DNA of 64,000 nt. Source: Macrolepiota albuminosa (taxonomy: Eukaryota; Basidiomycota; Agaricomycetes; Agaricales; Agaricaceae). How positions within the stretch are numbered: position 1 is the stretch's first letter; the number at the start of each line of letters is the position of its first letter. The position numbers and the translations under genes are program-made. Below are positions 24,066-35,012 of this stretch, piece after piece. The notes under the pieces were generated by a model. It saw only the letters and a list, made by a program, of their open reading frames with translations. It was not told the DNA's origin and ran no database searches. The stretch is from assembly GCA_027475525.1 (NCBI GenBank), contig JAMWFC010000067.1, forward strand, positions 496,001-560,000, read 5' to 3'.

Positions 24066-25372
24066 CTACGGCCACCGACTTCTGGAGTGAAACAATACAA
24101 GAAGACAAAACAGAAGAAGCAGATTCGACGATGGAAGAAGTGTCATGGCCGAGTGGCTTTGATTCGTGGTAGTAGCTGACGGTGCCGAAGGCGAGGAGGT
24201 AAAAGTTGATTCAGTGGCTGAATCAGAAAGCTGGCGGGGAGCGTAAACTGATGGAACAGTTACGACAATGCTATCTAAGTCTACATTGTCGGCGTTCTTC
24301 GGTCAATACACGCAGAGTCACGTCGTAAATGACATGGTACCCACCGAAGAAGGACTTGTTAACACCCGCCAGGTTCTCGATCGTCAGAGTATGCAAAGAA
24401 TCATCAAGATTAGATGCAACGAATTCTAAAGTCGGCTTCATCTGTTCACAGGTTGCACCGAAGGCACCACCACATCCTGACACGCCATTGTAGATCTCGG
24501 CGGTCTTGTTATCGAGTATGACGCTGTAGAGGCCGTGGTCATTCTTCTTGTCGCCGAAAACATAGACAGCGGAGCCTAGAATATGATGATGAGGTTAGGT
24601 TCGCAAAGTGACAGCAGAAGCCAGGCATTGTACCATGAAAAGAAAGGGAAACAGTAGCCTTATCTTCGTTCGTGAATGATGTACCACCACCACTAAAGTT
24701 GGGTGACTTGTTCTGATTCCAAGTGCCCGAGTACTTGAGTGCGGCATTATCCTCCTCATATGTCGTGTTTGACACGGTAGCTCTAACTAACCATGCTAAG
24801 ATTCGTAATATCATGGACCAGACCACGTACCCTGCTGGTGCAAGCTGTATTGTCGTTTGAAGATAATCAAAAAGGAAAGCATTTCCACCCGCATCTCCAT
24901 CCTTGGCACCCACATTGCGCAGGGTAAGGGTATGAAAGGCATATGTGAGGTTGCTCACGCCATAGAGTAACGTTGACCCAGACGCATTATTTGCCGCATA
25001 CGCGCTCAGCGTCGACACTGTTGAATCAATCTCCACTTCATAAGAACCGTATGACGGGCCAGAATAGCCATAGATGAAAATCGCAGGACCTGAAATAAGA
25101 CGTCTTTTAGCCAAGATGAATGGTCATATGACATGGAAATAAGGTTCACCAGTAAAATTGAACTTGACAGAAGCACCGACGATGTCCGTTCTATGGTATG
25201 TTCCCATCCACCACGGTGCACTAGTACTGAAGGAGGGATTTGAGGGGTCAGGCGTTTGCCATGCAGACTGGTCGGGATAGGTGAGTACACTATCAAAATC
25301 GTCTACAGTGATGTTTGAGTTGACTGCTGTAAAGTCCATGTAGAGGTTATTGGATAGAAAAGTATCTATCAT
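24066..25372 (-). CDS. Extracellular two-module beta-sandwich-type protein with C-terminal hydrophobic tail
   Basis: A multi-exon gene with two copies of a module common in agaricomycete surface proteins. Module 1: ITVDDFDSVLTY near 25300, then PWWMGTYHRTD, GASVKFNFTGE, IFIYGYSGPSYGSYEVEID near 25075 and TYAFHTLTLRNVG near 24925. Module 2: VSNTTYEEDNAALKYSG near 24770, KATVSLSFHG, YVFGDKKNDHGLYSVILDN near 24530 and DSLHTLTIENL near 24390. A last intron (donor gtgggt) joins to DLDSIVVTVPSVYAP, followed by a Ser/Thr/Pro stretch and a hydrophobic end (LLLLFCLLVLF) that would suit a GPI or membrane anchor; stop at 24066. The 5' end is uncertain: the ATG at 25372 gives no clear signal peptide, so a short first exon may lie upstream. 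The role is unknown; carbohydrate or cell-wall binding is a reasonable guess. Confidence 0.7.
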
Positions 25373-25931
25373 GAAGAAGCAGTCGTGACTGATGGACTGG
25401 AAATATCAATTCGGCTGGAATGCCTCAGCATGCCCCCACTCTGAGTCGATATCCGATCCCCATATAAATGAAAGGGAAAGTATGCTGGTAAGTTGTGAAC
25501 TTGGTTCCCAAGCCATAGGAGTTTTACTCACTCCAATTCAATAGAGGTTCGGAACAATCCGATGCTTATTCTCAAAAGACTAAGTAAGTACCCAAATATC
25601 GATTCGATCCTTTTACGTTACTAATTCCTTAACGCATCGAAGGATTTAAGGTCCACCGGTACCCACTCTCAGACGAGACTCTACAACTCTGCAATTGAAT
25701 GGATAAACGAACAAGCGAGATCTACTGATAGAACCCAAAGGACCAGTCAGCGTATTGATATGGATGATTTTGAATTTCCACGGACCATCCTAGGCAACGT
25801 CAATGTCATCAAAGAACACGAATAAGTCTGTTCGGTGAGAAGCAAAGTCCTAATTGATTTATAAATAAGCCAATTGGGCCAAGCGCTGGGTTATTTCTTG
25901 ACTTTTTGTCCCATACTTTCTCTCTGCTCCA
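25373..25931. other. Divergent promoter region
   Basis: This lies between the minus-strand surface protein and the plus-strand hydrolase 1. No gene seen. A first exon of the surface protein could be hidden here. Confidence 0.4.
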
Positions 25932-27274
25932 ATGGCCTCAGCAAGAGATACATCCTATGGAAACCCTCCTCTCCTAGAGAAAGTGGGTGCTGTTCTCTCA
26001 CTTTGCCTGCACTTGCGTCAAGAGATACATCCTATGGAAACCCTCCTCTCCTAGAGAAAGTGGGTGCTGTTCTCTCACTTTGCCTGCACTTGCGTGCGTA
26101 TACTTCTTCATTCACATAACATAACATTGAACTTTATTCTTGTCTGATACACGTAGCTCTAGTCCTCTTTTGGACCATCATAACCTCCCCCTTTCATCGT
26201 ACCAACAAGCACAAAACGTTGACCAGGGTGCTTGGGGACAGATTTTTCTATTTCCTCACCAAGCGGCTCAACATGAAGCAGCTGCAGTGGGGACTGGGCG
26301 ATACGATGTATGTGTACAAAGCCTTCATGAAGAGCCAGAATCTTCCTCCTGTGATCGACAAATTGGATGAAAGCAGCAATCTCCTCTGGATTGGAGAACG
26401 TCGCACTGATCGAGTGATTCTATACTTCCACGGTGAGTCAGAAGCCGTCTCGCAATCTATTTCCGTAATTCTGATTTACTCTTCTCAGGCGGCGCATACC
26501 TCCTTCCGGCGCAGTTTTTTGTTCCACACTTCTGGAAATACATTCAGAGTGAATTAAAGTCGAAGGGTAAAGAAACCGGTTTTGTCATGCTTCAATACTG
26601 TAAGTCACTATCAACGGCTGATGATATTCATGAAAAACCAATCCGTCGTCGCCACAGCGCTAGTGCCAACCGCAATGTTCCCTACACAGCTCAAACAAGC
26701 AGTGCTCGCCGTCCAGCGCCTCATCTCCATGGGCGTCAAACCGCAGAACATCCAACTGACCGGCGACTCTGCTGGCGGAAACCTCGTGCTCCAGCTACTC
26801 GCGCATATGCTGCATCCTGTCCCGGACGTGCCGCGTCTCACTCTAAGTGCCCCATTCAGCGGCGCCTACCCCATGTCGCCTTGGGTGTCTCTCACAGGCC
26901 AAACGGGTTCGATGATCACCAACGGCGACAGCGATGTCATCGGCATCGAAGCGCTAACGTACTGGGGCCGCATCGTCCTCGATGGCGTGCCAGAAAAGTA
27001 CCGCTACTATTTAGAACCATACCGTGCGCCCGAGGACTGGTTCGCGGATCTCTCGACCGTAGTGCGACGTGTGCTCATCACGGCTGGCGATGCGGAGTGC
27101 TTGAGGGACGAGATCGTCGTCTTCGCTGACCGTTTGGGCAAGAAATATCCTAAATTGAAGTTTGTCCTGCAGGACCATGGTCTACACAATGATCCGTATT
27201 TTGATTTCATGTGGCCTGAGAAGGTGCAAGGTGTACTTACACCGATTATTCTGGACTTTTTCGCGTCAGGTTGA
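25932..27274 (+). CDS. Alpha/beta hydrolase, HSL/steryl-acetyl-hydrolase type, copy 1
   Basis: Exons: 25932-26093 (includes the 77-bp duplication), 26157-26432, 26489-26599 and 26658-27274. If the duplication is collapsed, exon 1 reads MASARDTSYGNPPLLEKV then a hydrophobic N-terminal helix (AVLSLCLHLPLVLFW) continuing smoothly across the intron. Motifs: HGG oxyanion box (YFHGGAYLLP) across the exon 2/3 junction, GDSAGGNL nucleophile elbow near 26762 (catalytic Ser), an Asp in AGDAECLRDEI near 27085, and a His in LHNDPYF near 27183. It belongs to the membrane-anchored fungal esterase group related to Say1/Mug180-type and arylacetamide deacetylases. The natural ester is unknown; sterol or toxin esters are family possibilities. 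It is paralogous to the next gene, with the same intron positions. Confidence 0.9.
25942..26095. repeat. Perfect 2 x 77-bp tandem duplication in exon 1 of hydrolase 1
   Basis: 25942-26018 equals 26019-26095, exactly 77 bases with no extension on either side. It shifts the reading frame of an otherwise intact exon and extends into the first two bases of the intron donor. Confidence 0.96.
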
Positions 27275-27947
27275 ATTATCAGTGTAATGTATATCTATCT
27301 GTCAATATCGAAATGTAACATAGGAGTGTGAGCATCGAGCTATCGATCGAACTATGTAAGTTGGCTACAACTCAGGTCATTCCCTCGACTGGGATGAGGT
27401 CGAAACTATTTCAATTTGTATCTATCTATCCATCTTGAAATTTCGTTGGTTTGTGGCGTAACATAGGAGTGTGAGCGTCGAGCTATCGATCGAACTATGT
27501 ATGTAAGTTGGCAGCCTTACAACTCAAGTCATGCCCACGACTGGGAGGAGGTTGAAACCATTTCGATTTGGAACTAGGTTGGAACCTTGATCAACGACTA
27601 AGAAAGATATATATGTAGAGAGAGTTACTTCTTAACCAGTGAATCTCAATTTACGTTACGTTCCTGTCAGTCAGTCTGCGTGCCTCTAAGTGAAGTTGGA
27701 ACGATAGTTCCCTTAACAAACCAGTCACTGACGTTGGTCCCGCTGATTCTTCTTGTTGACCCGCACGCCAATGCCAAAGACGATACTCCTCCTCTGCTCT
27801 TAATGAACGCGTTTCTTTCATCTTGCTTTGTTTCAGTCCCTCCGCCAATGCCAAAGACGATACTCCTCCTCTGCTCTTAATGAACGCGTTTCTTTCATCT
27901 TGCTTTGTTTCAGTCCCTCCCTCCCACAAGCCGAGCGCTGAGTACTG
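27275..27947. other. Intergenic with an imperfect ~170-bp tandem repeat
   Basis: From about 27285 to 27570 a unit containing taacataggagtgtgagc and gagctatcgatcgaactatg occurs twice with several differences, so it is an old natural duplication. It is followed by the exact 77-bp duplication at 27766-27919. The promoter of hydrolase 2 should be here. Confidence 0.6.
27766..27919. repeat. Perfect 2 x 77-bp tandem duplication upstream of hydrolase 2
   Basis: 27766-27842 equals 27843-27919; one further base matches by chance. Non-coding. Confidence 0.95.
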
Positions 27948-29221
27948 ATGATGCGCGAAAGAAACTACGGTCAAGTTTCTTGGTCTGAACTCGCATTCAT
28001 CATAATAGTAATCCTCCGAATACGTCAGTATCCAATCAACACACTCTCGAAAATTCCAACCATTAAATACTCGTCTTACCTCTCAGCATTCATACTCTTA
28101 TATAGCATGGTGAAAACCTGTCCAAAAGGAAAAGTCCACAAATCTCGTCGGCGTTTCCTCGGAGACACTGTTTTTCGATGCGTCGCAAACGCGTGGAACC
28201 AACGACAATTCCAATTCGTCTTCGGTACGAGTCTCCAGGTATACGAAGGCTGGGCAAGGAGTCACGGGCTTCCTGTACTCGTGGACGACGTTGGAACTCA
28301 CGGCGGACGACTGTTATGGATCGGCCCGCGAAACACGAAACGAGTGGTTCTCTATTTCCACGGTAAGGTGCCCCTGAAAGGACAGTCCCTGTAGATATGG
28401 GAACACTTACGGAAAAATCATCACAGGTGGAGGTTATGTTATCCCGTTACAGGATTTCAGCGCATCCTTTTGGAATTACGTACGGCTAAAACTCGGAGAA
28501 GAAGGCAAAAACGTTGGGTTCGCTATAATGAGCTACTGTGAGCCCATGGCCAAGGCTTGCCAAATATGGTCGAGAAAAAACCACTGACATATCACCAGCC
28601 ATACTACCTACGGCGAAATTCCCAACACAGCTCGTACAAGCTGTCGAGGCCCTACAGCATGTCATCGCGAGTGGGTGCAGCCCACAAGACGTGTACATCG
28701 TCGGCGACTCCGCGGGGGGCAACCTTGCTCTCGCATTACTTTCCCACATGTTACATCCCGTGGAAAGCGTGGCCCCATATCCACCGACTTCTCGCATCGG
28801 TGGCGTCTTCTTGATGTCTCCATGGGTCTCGCTCACCGGAGACACGGGTTCCCATCTCGCAAACGACTCCTCTGACATTGTGGGTGCGAAGACGCTTGCG
28901 TATTGCGGTCGCAAGGCGCTCGAAGGTGTTCCCGATTCACTCCGCGTGTATTTGGAGACGCTCAAAGTTCCTGATACGTGGTTTCGAGGCATCGACGAGC
29001 TCGTGAGTCGCATCCTCGTCACGGCTGGTGCAGCCGAGTGCTTGCGGGACGATATCATCCAGGTCTCGCACAAGCTCTCCAAGAATCACGATAAAGTCAA
29101 ACTCATTATCCAAGAAAACGGTGTCCATAACGATCCTTTCTTTGATTTCTTCGTCGGAGAAATGAATCTGGGTGATTTGACACCGAAAATCATAGACTGG
29201 TTTCGTGAAGCATTAGGATAA
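27948..29221 (+). CDS. Alpha/beta hydrolase, HSL/steryl-acetyl-hydrolase type, copy 2
   Basis: Four exons: 27948-28023, 28087-28362, 28427-28537 and 28599-29221; all junctions are GT..AG and in phase. The N terminus has a membrane segment (ELAFIIIVILRIPFILLYS). The oxyanion motif is YFHGGGYVIP, the nucleophile elbow GDSAGGNLALALL near 28700, the acidic residue lies in TAGAAECLRDDI near 29030, and the His is in VHNDPFFDF near 29125. One difference from copy 1: the usual GD before the acidic loop reads GA here (AGAAECLRDD versus AGDAECLRDE), so the catalytic Asp may be replaced or supplied by the LRDD aspartate. The exon layout matches copy 1, supporting tandem gene duplication. Two in-frame ATGs adjoin at 27948 and 27951. 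Confidence 0.9.
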
Positions 29222-29814
29222 AGTATGTAGATCAGAGAACAATGTAGCCCTCTCTAACTCCGAATCGCGCGCGCGCCCCACGAGGCATCAAAAAAACATA
29301 AGGAAATGTCCGATTCCGCGTCGCAATGGCAACTCAACAAGCGACCATTGTGAGCGGGGGTTACAACGGTCTCTCCATCAGAAGAAATGAATGAAAATGA
29401 CTTCGGGGGGAACAATTTCAAAAGGCCATTGTTCCCAACCCATCATGCATCAGGGCCGTCGTTTTTGAATTTCACGGCCTGCGTCGGTGACTCTATTAAC
29501 TATCTTGTAAGCCGGCCGACCAGTCCCCATGTCGCCTTTGACTCGCCTTTGCCAAAACTCGCTTCTTCACAGAACGCGTGTCGGATCCTGCAATTGTATG
29601 TAGCTTGCAAGAGGCAAAACACCAGAAATGACGACAGACACCCAACTCTATCTCCATCTCATTCATTCAGGGGTAGTAAGTAGCTGGTATGTAGGGAGAA
29701 GAACTGACCACGTTTCTCGGCTTTCCGGTTCGTTCGCGCCGGATGACAACCCCAAGGCTGCGCTTTCACGTCTCTTGTTTCCAAAAGAACTCTGCCGAGA
29801 AATCACAGAACCCT

Positions 29815-29968
29815 AGACAGCCAGCGATCTTGCATGCATTAATCGGGGACATATTTGACTTTTGTGTGGATCTTGAAATCTGTCATCACAGAGACAGCCA
29901 GCGATCTTGCATGCATTAATCGGGGACATATTTGACTTTTGTGTGGATCTTGAAATCTGTCATCACAG
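29815..29968. repeat. Perfect 2 x 77-bp tandem duplication
   Basis: 29815-29891 equals 29892-29968, exactly 77 bases, mismatched immediately outside. Confidence 0.95.
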
Positions 29969-30764
29969 TCAAGGGGGGGGGGGTCTAGGGTCTGACCTGA
30001 CAAGCCCGTCTGGTCTGAGGCACCTGAGACTGAGGGTGGTGGGTCCGACATATCCTCCCACATCATGTCACAAGTCAACGCTTCCAAACGCCCATCACGC
30101 ATGTATGTACTGCCAAACTAAGGCCTGACGCAGACGCGCTCTGAGGGGCTGGCTGGCTGGCTGGCTGGAGCCCAGCAACCTTTCATACAAAATTACATCA
30201 CACGCACACCAGAAACGAGGCCTGAGCAAAAAACCTCCTTCCCTCCTATATATGTTCTTCCAAAGAAGAAGATCTCGAAGCGCAGCAGTTTGCAATTTCA
30301 ACGCCATCGATCCGGACGAAAGAGAAAGAGAAAGAGAAAGCGTGTCACGCGGGGCGCCCTTATCTCCATCACACATCCACCTACGTCATATCCCATATCC
30401 CCTAGCCCAGGCTTCCGCTTCCTTTCTTCTTTCTTCTTTCGCTGAATTTTAAAGTTCTGTCACTCCTGAATTCGTTTCCATCCGGCTCGACCCGACCCGA
30501 ACCCGACCCATCCCCCCGGTCCCATTTGTTCATGATGTGCGCCACCCAACGCCTGGTGAAGCGGTGATTACGGTAGGGCACACGCTGCGCCTATCACACC
30601 ATACCACACCACATTTACATTTACATTTACACTATACTATACTATACTATAATACACTAATAATCCACACGACGCACGCATCTCGTGGTCCTGTTCCTGT
30701 TCCTGTTCATGTTCATGTTCATGTTCGTATCTCTCTTCTTCTTTTCATTTCTTTCTTTCACATA

Positions 30765-30918
30765 TCCCTATTCCCATCACACACATCCTCTGTTCTCTGC
30801 CCAAGCCAACGTCTAAACACGGCAGGAAGGAACGCCGAGAGTCCCTATTCCCATCACACACATCCTCTGTTCTCTGCCCAAGCCAACGTCTAAACACGGC
30901 AGGAAGGAACGCCGAGAG
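30765..30918. repeat. Perfect 2 x 77-bp tandem duplication
   Basis: 30765-30841 equals 30842-30918, exactly 77 bases, mismatched immediately outside. Confidence 0.95.
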
Positions 30919-32270
30919 ACGCTTCCTTTCGTTTTCGTACATCCACAAGGCTTCAGGCCTCAGACTTTGATTTAGAACAAGAACCAACCCTACGTACCTT
31001 ACCATAACCATAACCTTTAACATACCACACTATAAACATAAACATAAACATACCCACTATCAAGAATCAAGAAAACACCTCGAACAAAACAAATTAACCC
31101 ATATCGAGAGCCCAGCTCAGCTCGGAGAAACCCAAATTACACCTCGATCCACGCGGTGGGGTGGGGCTCGTTCCTCTCACGTTCTTCTATGTAGATCTCA
31201 TAAATCACAACATGATATCAACAACTCACGACGCCGACCCAAAAAAAAACACTCATTTCCCAGCATCACAAGCCGGAAAAACTCAACAGAAACCAACAGA
31301 AAAACCAACAGAAAGGCCAAGAAGCCAAGAACAAGACACATATATAATATATATCTATATAAACCGCACTAGTCTAATACAATATACACCCAAAAAGACA
31401 AGTCGTTTTTTTCTTCTTTAATTTACCAAAAAAAAAAGAGGAGAGAGGAGAGGAGAGGAGAGATGAAAAGTGAGTAACAGCAACAGCAACAACAGCAGCG
31501 ACAAAAAAGACAAAAAAGAAAAAGAAAAAAGAAAAAAAGAAAGGAAAACACAAAAACTTGGGGGGCTGGGAACGCGCAAACCCTTCGCGGTGGTGGTGTG
31601 AAGTATCTGAGTATCTGAGTATGTGTGAGTGTGAGTAGGTGAGTATGAGTATGTGAAAACGTGAGAGGAGTATGTGAATATGCGAGCATGTGAATGAGAA
31701 TGAGAAGTATGTGAGTAGTACGTAGCGCAGAAAGAAATATCTGATGCTGTCTGCTGTCTGCTGTCTGTATAATCTGTATACCTGTTCTGTTCTGTTCTGT
31801 TCTGTCTGTAAATTCATATGCACGTCATAAAGTCCGAGACCGGCCGGAGATGTGTGTGTGTGTGTGTGTGTAATGTCGTGTCAGTCAGTGTCCGTGTCGT
31901 GGACGCGATGAGATGAGGATGATATTGAGAAGAGATGAGATATAAAATGCGATAATTGCGTTGTGCGTTGTGCGTTGTGCGTTACGTTGTGTGTTGCGTT
32001 GTGTGTGTTATATTGTGTGCATGTGCGATTCGTCAAGAACGGGTGGGATCAAGCGCGTGAGCGAGTTGTTTTGCAGTACGAGTCGAGGCGAAGCAAGAGA
32101 TCAAGAGATCAAAAGAAGAAAGCCAAAAACCAAACACGAGAAACGATCGAGCAGCGGAACATGCAAGGTTGAGCGGAGCAGAGGCGACGCAAAACAACAA
32201 CAGAATCTAGGCCACCAAAAAACCGAGTTGCGAGATGTTGAAATCCCAAACCCATCATACTCACAACCGC

Positions 32271-35012
32271 TCAAAACCTCAAAGGCTCATACAACTCGTG
32301 CAGATCCACGACCATCGGCGGATGGACAAACCTCATCGCCTGCGCAAACTCATCAGGAATCGTCATCGGCGGGTGCAAAAACGTCGAGAACAGCTCCTCG
32401 TCATGGCCTATCGGCTGATGCAAGTAATCCATAGGACTCTCGTCGTTCCCTCCCGCACCTACGCCCGCACCCGCGGCTGTGCTGGCGCTGGCGCTAGCAC
32501 TCGACGACGACAGGGACGACAGGGCGGTGGTCGTTGTGGGCGGAGACGAGAGCGGGGGGAGCATAGGCGGGTGGATGACGTGTGGCGAGTCGCATTCGCT
32601 CTGGGGCATCATCGGGGGGTGCCAGAACGTGTTTCCAGACCCGCGCAGGGCCGGCCCGCCGGGAGTGAAGTATGTCTGCGCGTGCGAGTGTGCGTGAGGA
32701 TGCCCGTGCGAGTGTGTGCGCGCGTGGGCGTGGGCGTGGACAGACGACGACGGCGAGAACGGGAACTCGATCGAATGCGCAGAGAGACTAGTCGCGCTGG
32801 ACGAAGTGGTGTATCCATCATTGTACGACGAATACGACGCCGACGACGGCGGCTCAGACGCCGAGTCTGTGCTCATCCGCCGCCGCTTGCTCGTCCGCGG
32901 ACTCATCGCCGGGTCGTTGTCCTCCCGCTCCCCTTGCTCGCCCTCCCCGTCATGATCACGCTCACGCTCACGATCGCGATCGCGATCCGTCCCCCCAGAC
33001 TCGGCGACATCCGGCGCAAACGGCAGCGGATCGCTCGTCGTCGTCGTGTACGCCTGCGAGAGGTAGTCCGGGTGGTACGGCCCGGGGTACATGCTGTACT
33101 GGAACATCTGTGTCGCACCGAGGTCCTGCCCCAGCGCCCCGAGCAGCTCCGAGTGCGTGCTCGACCGGTAGTCCATCTCGTCTGCGTACTCGTACGTCAT
33201 TTGCGTCGTAGAGTCCGGCGCGAGCGTCGGCGACGCTTCCCGCGACGGCGACGCCCGCCGGCTCACACCTGGACTCGCAGACGGCGTGTCTGAGACACTG
33301 TTCCCTCCGCGCCGCGCGTCGTGTCGCGAGCGTTTACGAATAACGTCGGATTTCATGGAAATGGGCCGGGCAGATCCGTGCAGCTTGTAGTACAGTCCAC
33401 AGCTATCGACCCAGAATTAAATAAAGAAAAATAATTACTTGGGAAACACGCACGCGTTGCAGACGGTCTTTCCCTCGTCGTCCTTGCGCCAGAGCGGAGT
33501 TGCGGTGGTGTGGCAATTGTAACATTGCGCTAGCCGGTGGACAGGGGATGAGCTACGCGGGGGAACTGTATGGACGGAGGACGACGAACCCATGACGTCG
33601 ACGGTCTCCTGACGTGGCGGGGCCTGCGCGCGTTCGCCATGGGTGTTGCGCATGGATTTCGGCCGCGGTCGTTTATGCTACCAGCGCCGCGCCACCGCGG
33701 CTAACAGTCAGGAAAAAAAAACACACACACAAAACACAAGACTCACGAGTTTGCAATAGAGCCCGCAGGCGTTGCAGTTGAGCTCGTCGTTGAGGCCACG
33801 ACGCCATAGCGGGGTGTGTGTCGCGCCGCAGTTTGAGCATTCTGCCTTTTGACCGCCGGGGCCGGCGTTGGCGAGGGTGCTGCGGAGGACGGACGAGGTG
33901 GCGCCGGGGCCCGAGGGGCGGGCGACGGCAGAGGTGCGGACGGTGAGTGCGGGACGGGCGGTGGGGGTCGCTGGACGGGTGTCGTATACTTTTGACGGGG
34001 CGACTGTCTGTGGGAGGGGGCGTTTGCGGGAGGCCTTGGAGTAGCGGGGCACGCGGGCAGCAAGGTCATAGTCCGAGTCCTCGTCGTCCGAGTCGGGGCT
34101 GGACTCGCGGTCCGAGTCGGGAGCGAGCGGGCCGCCGGGTGCGGCGGGCGTCGTGGGCGTGGGCGTCGCTGCGGCTGCGAGGTGCCAGGGGTCCAGGGTG
34201 TCGTTGGTGTCGACGGCGAGCAGCTCATCCAGGGGCAGCTCGATCGTCGGGCGGGGAATGCCGAAAGCGTCGTGGGAAGCGGCGGGACTCGTGCCCTCGC
34301 CGTAGTTGATCGACGGCGTCACCGACGGCGCCGGGTCCAGCAGGGCCGACGGACCAAAGTCGCTCGTGAACAGCGACGGGAACCGGAGCGCGCGGGGCGC
34401 CGGGTCGACGGGCGCGGGCCGGGCGGGGCTGTCCAGGTTGAACGTGAATTGCATCCGCTTGATCGTCCCGGGCAGCGCGCGGTTGCGTTCCTTTTCCTCT
34501 GCCCGCTGCCGCAGAATCTCGCCTGACGTCCCGGCCTTGTAGTCGGGCGCCGCCAGCTCCGCGATGCTCCTGTCACAAAGTCAGTCGCTGCCCGCCAACC
34601 AACACCGTCGATGGTCGCACTCACCGTCCCTTTTCGCGGTCGAGCTTGTCGCCCATGCTCCTCGACAGACGGCGGAACTCGCGCTTGGACTTGGCGTTGT
34701 CAGAGTCCACCATGAGGCTCTGCAGGTGCCATAGCCGCCAGCTCAGGTTCTCCAGCCGCGAGCCTTGTTCCAGGTAGCTCGCAACCTTGGTGCACACCTG
34801 CCGATGCGTCCGCTTTTCAGGGCCACTCTCCCCAACCGAGATAAAGGATGCAAAGACCACACCTTCCACGTCTTCGTTAGCGACTCTGGATCGCTCAAAT
34901 TGCTAAACGCCACAAATGACTTGTTTCCCTGGTTCAAGAGTCAGCGTGCGTATCCACTAACTAACACGCAACCATCGCACACCTTGAACTTGAGATTGAG
35001 CATCGAGGGCAT
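32271..35012 (-). CDS. GATA transcription factor with DUF1752 and two zinc fingers (AreA-like)
   Basis: Six exons: 34983-35012, 34863-34928, 34625-34797, 33747-34569, 33454-33677 and 32271-33402. They total 2448 nt and join in frame (815 residues), all with GT..AG introns of 51-69 bp. The N terminus (residues ~1-90) is the DUF1752 region found in AreA/NIT2/Gat1-type nitrogen regulators ([29 protein letters not shown]). Finger 1 is CSNC-17-CNAC near residues 334-355, finger 2 CYNC-17-CNAC near 416-440, each with TPLWR and followed by a basic tail ([18 protein letters not shown] then RKRSR). The cysteine-rich spacer of iron-responsive SRE/Urbs1 factors is absent. The C-terminal half is disordered and holds HPPM four times. 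By family it binds GATA sites and controls nitrogen use; that role is inferred. Two fingers are unusual for AreA, which has one. Confidence 0.92.

Larger units (their letters stand above)
29222..32270. other. Long low-complexity intergenic region
   Basis: About 3 kb without a supported gene. It contains (ggct)n near 30148-30168, gaaaga runs near 30320, tattac/cattta runs near 30610-30660, gttcct/gttcat runs near 30695-30725, purine-rich agg/gaa tracts at 31430-31550, a gtgagtat array at 31610-31680, (tg)n at 31852-31872 and gttgtgcgtt repeats at 31960-31990. Two exact 77-bp duplications also fall here. The part near 32.2 kb would be the 3' end region of the GATA gene. Long frames in this stretch follow the low-complexity DNA and are not believed. 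Confidence 0.6.

Noticed and set aside
24130..24180. tRNA-like string catggccgagtgg
   Set aside because: It resembles the 5' half of a Ser/Leu tRNA, but no acceptor stem or T-arm follows, and the bases are explained as the C-terminal coding exon of the surface protein on the minus strand.
27285..27570. Tandem repeat as an assembly artefact
   Set aside because: The two units differ at many places and the period is not 77, so it is an old natural duplication.
30537..31823. Open frames of 86-149 codons in low-complexity DNA
   Set aside because: They follow simple repeats, overlap on both strands and show no domain or splice logic.
32235..33293. 352-codon plus-strand frame opposite the GATA gene's last exon
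   Set aside because: It is Arg-rich in the way expected of an antisense shadow of GC-rich coding sequence; the minus-strand exon chain is in phase and carries the zinc fingers.
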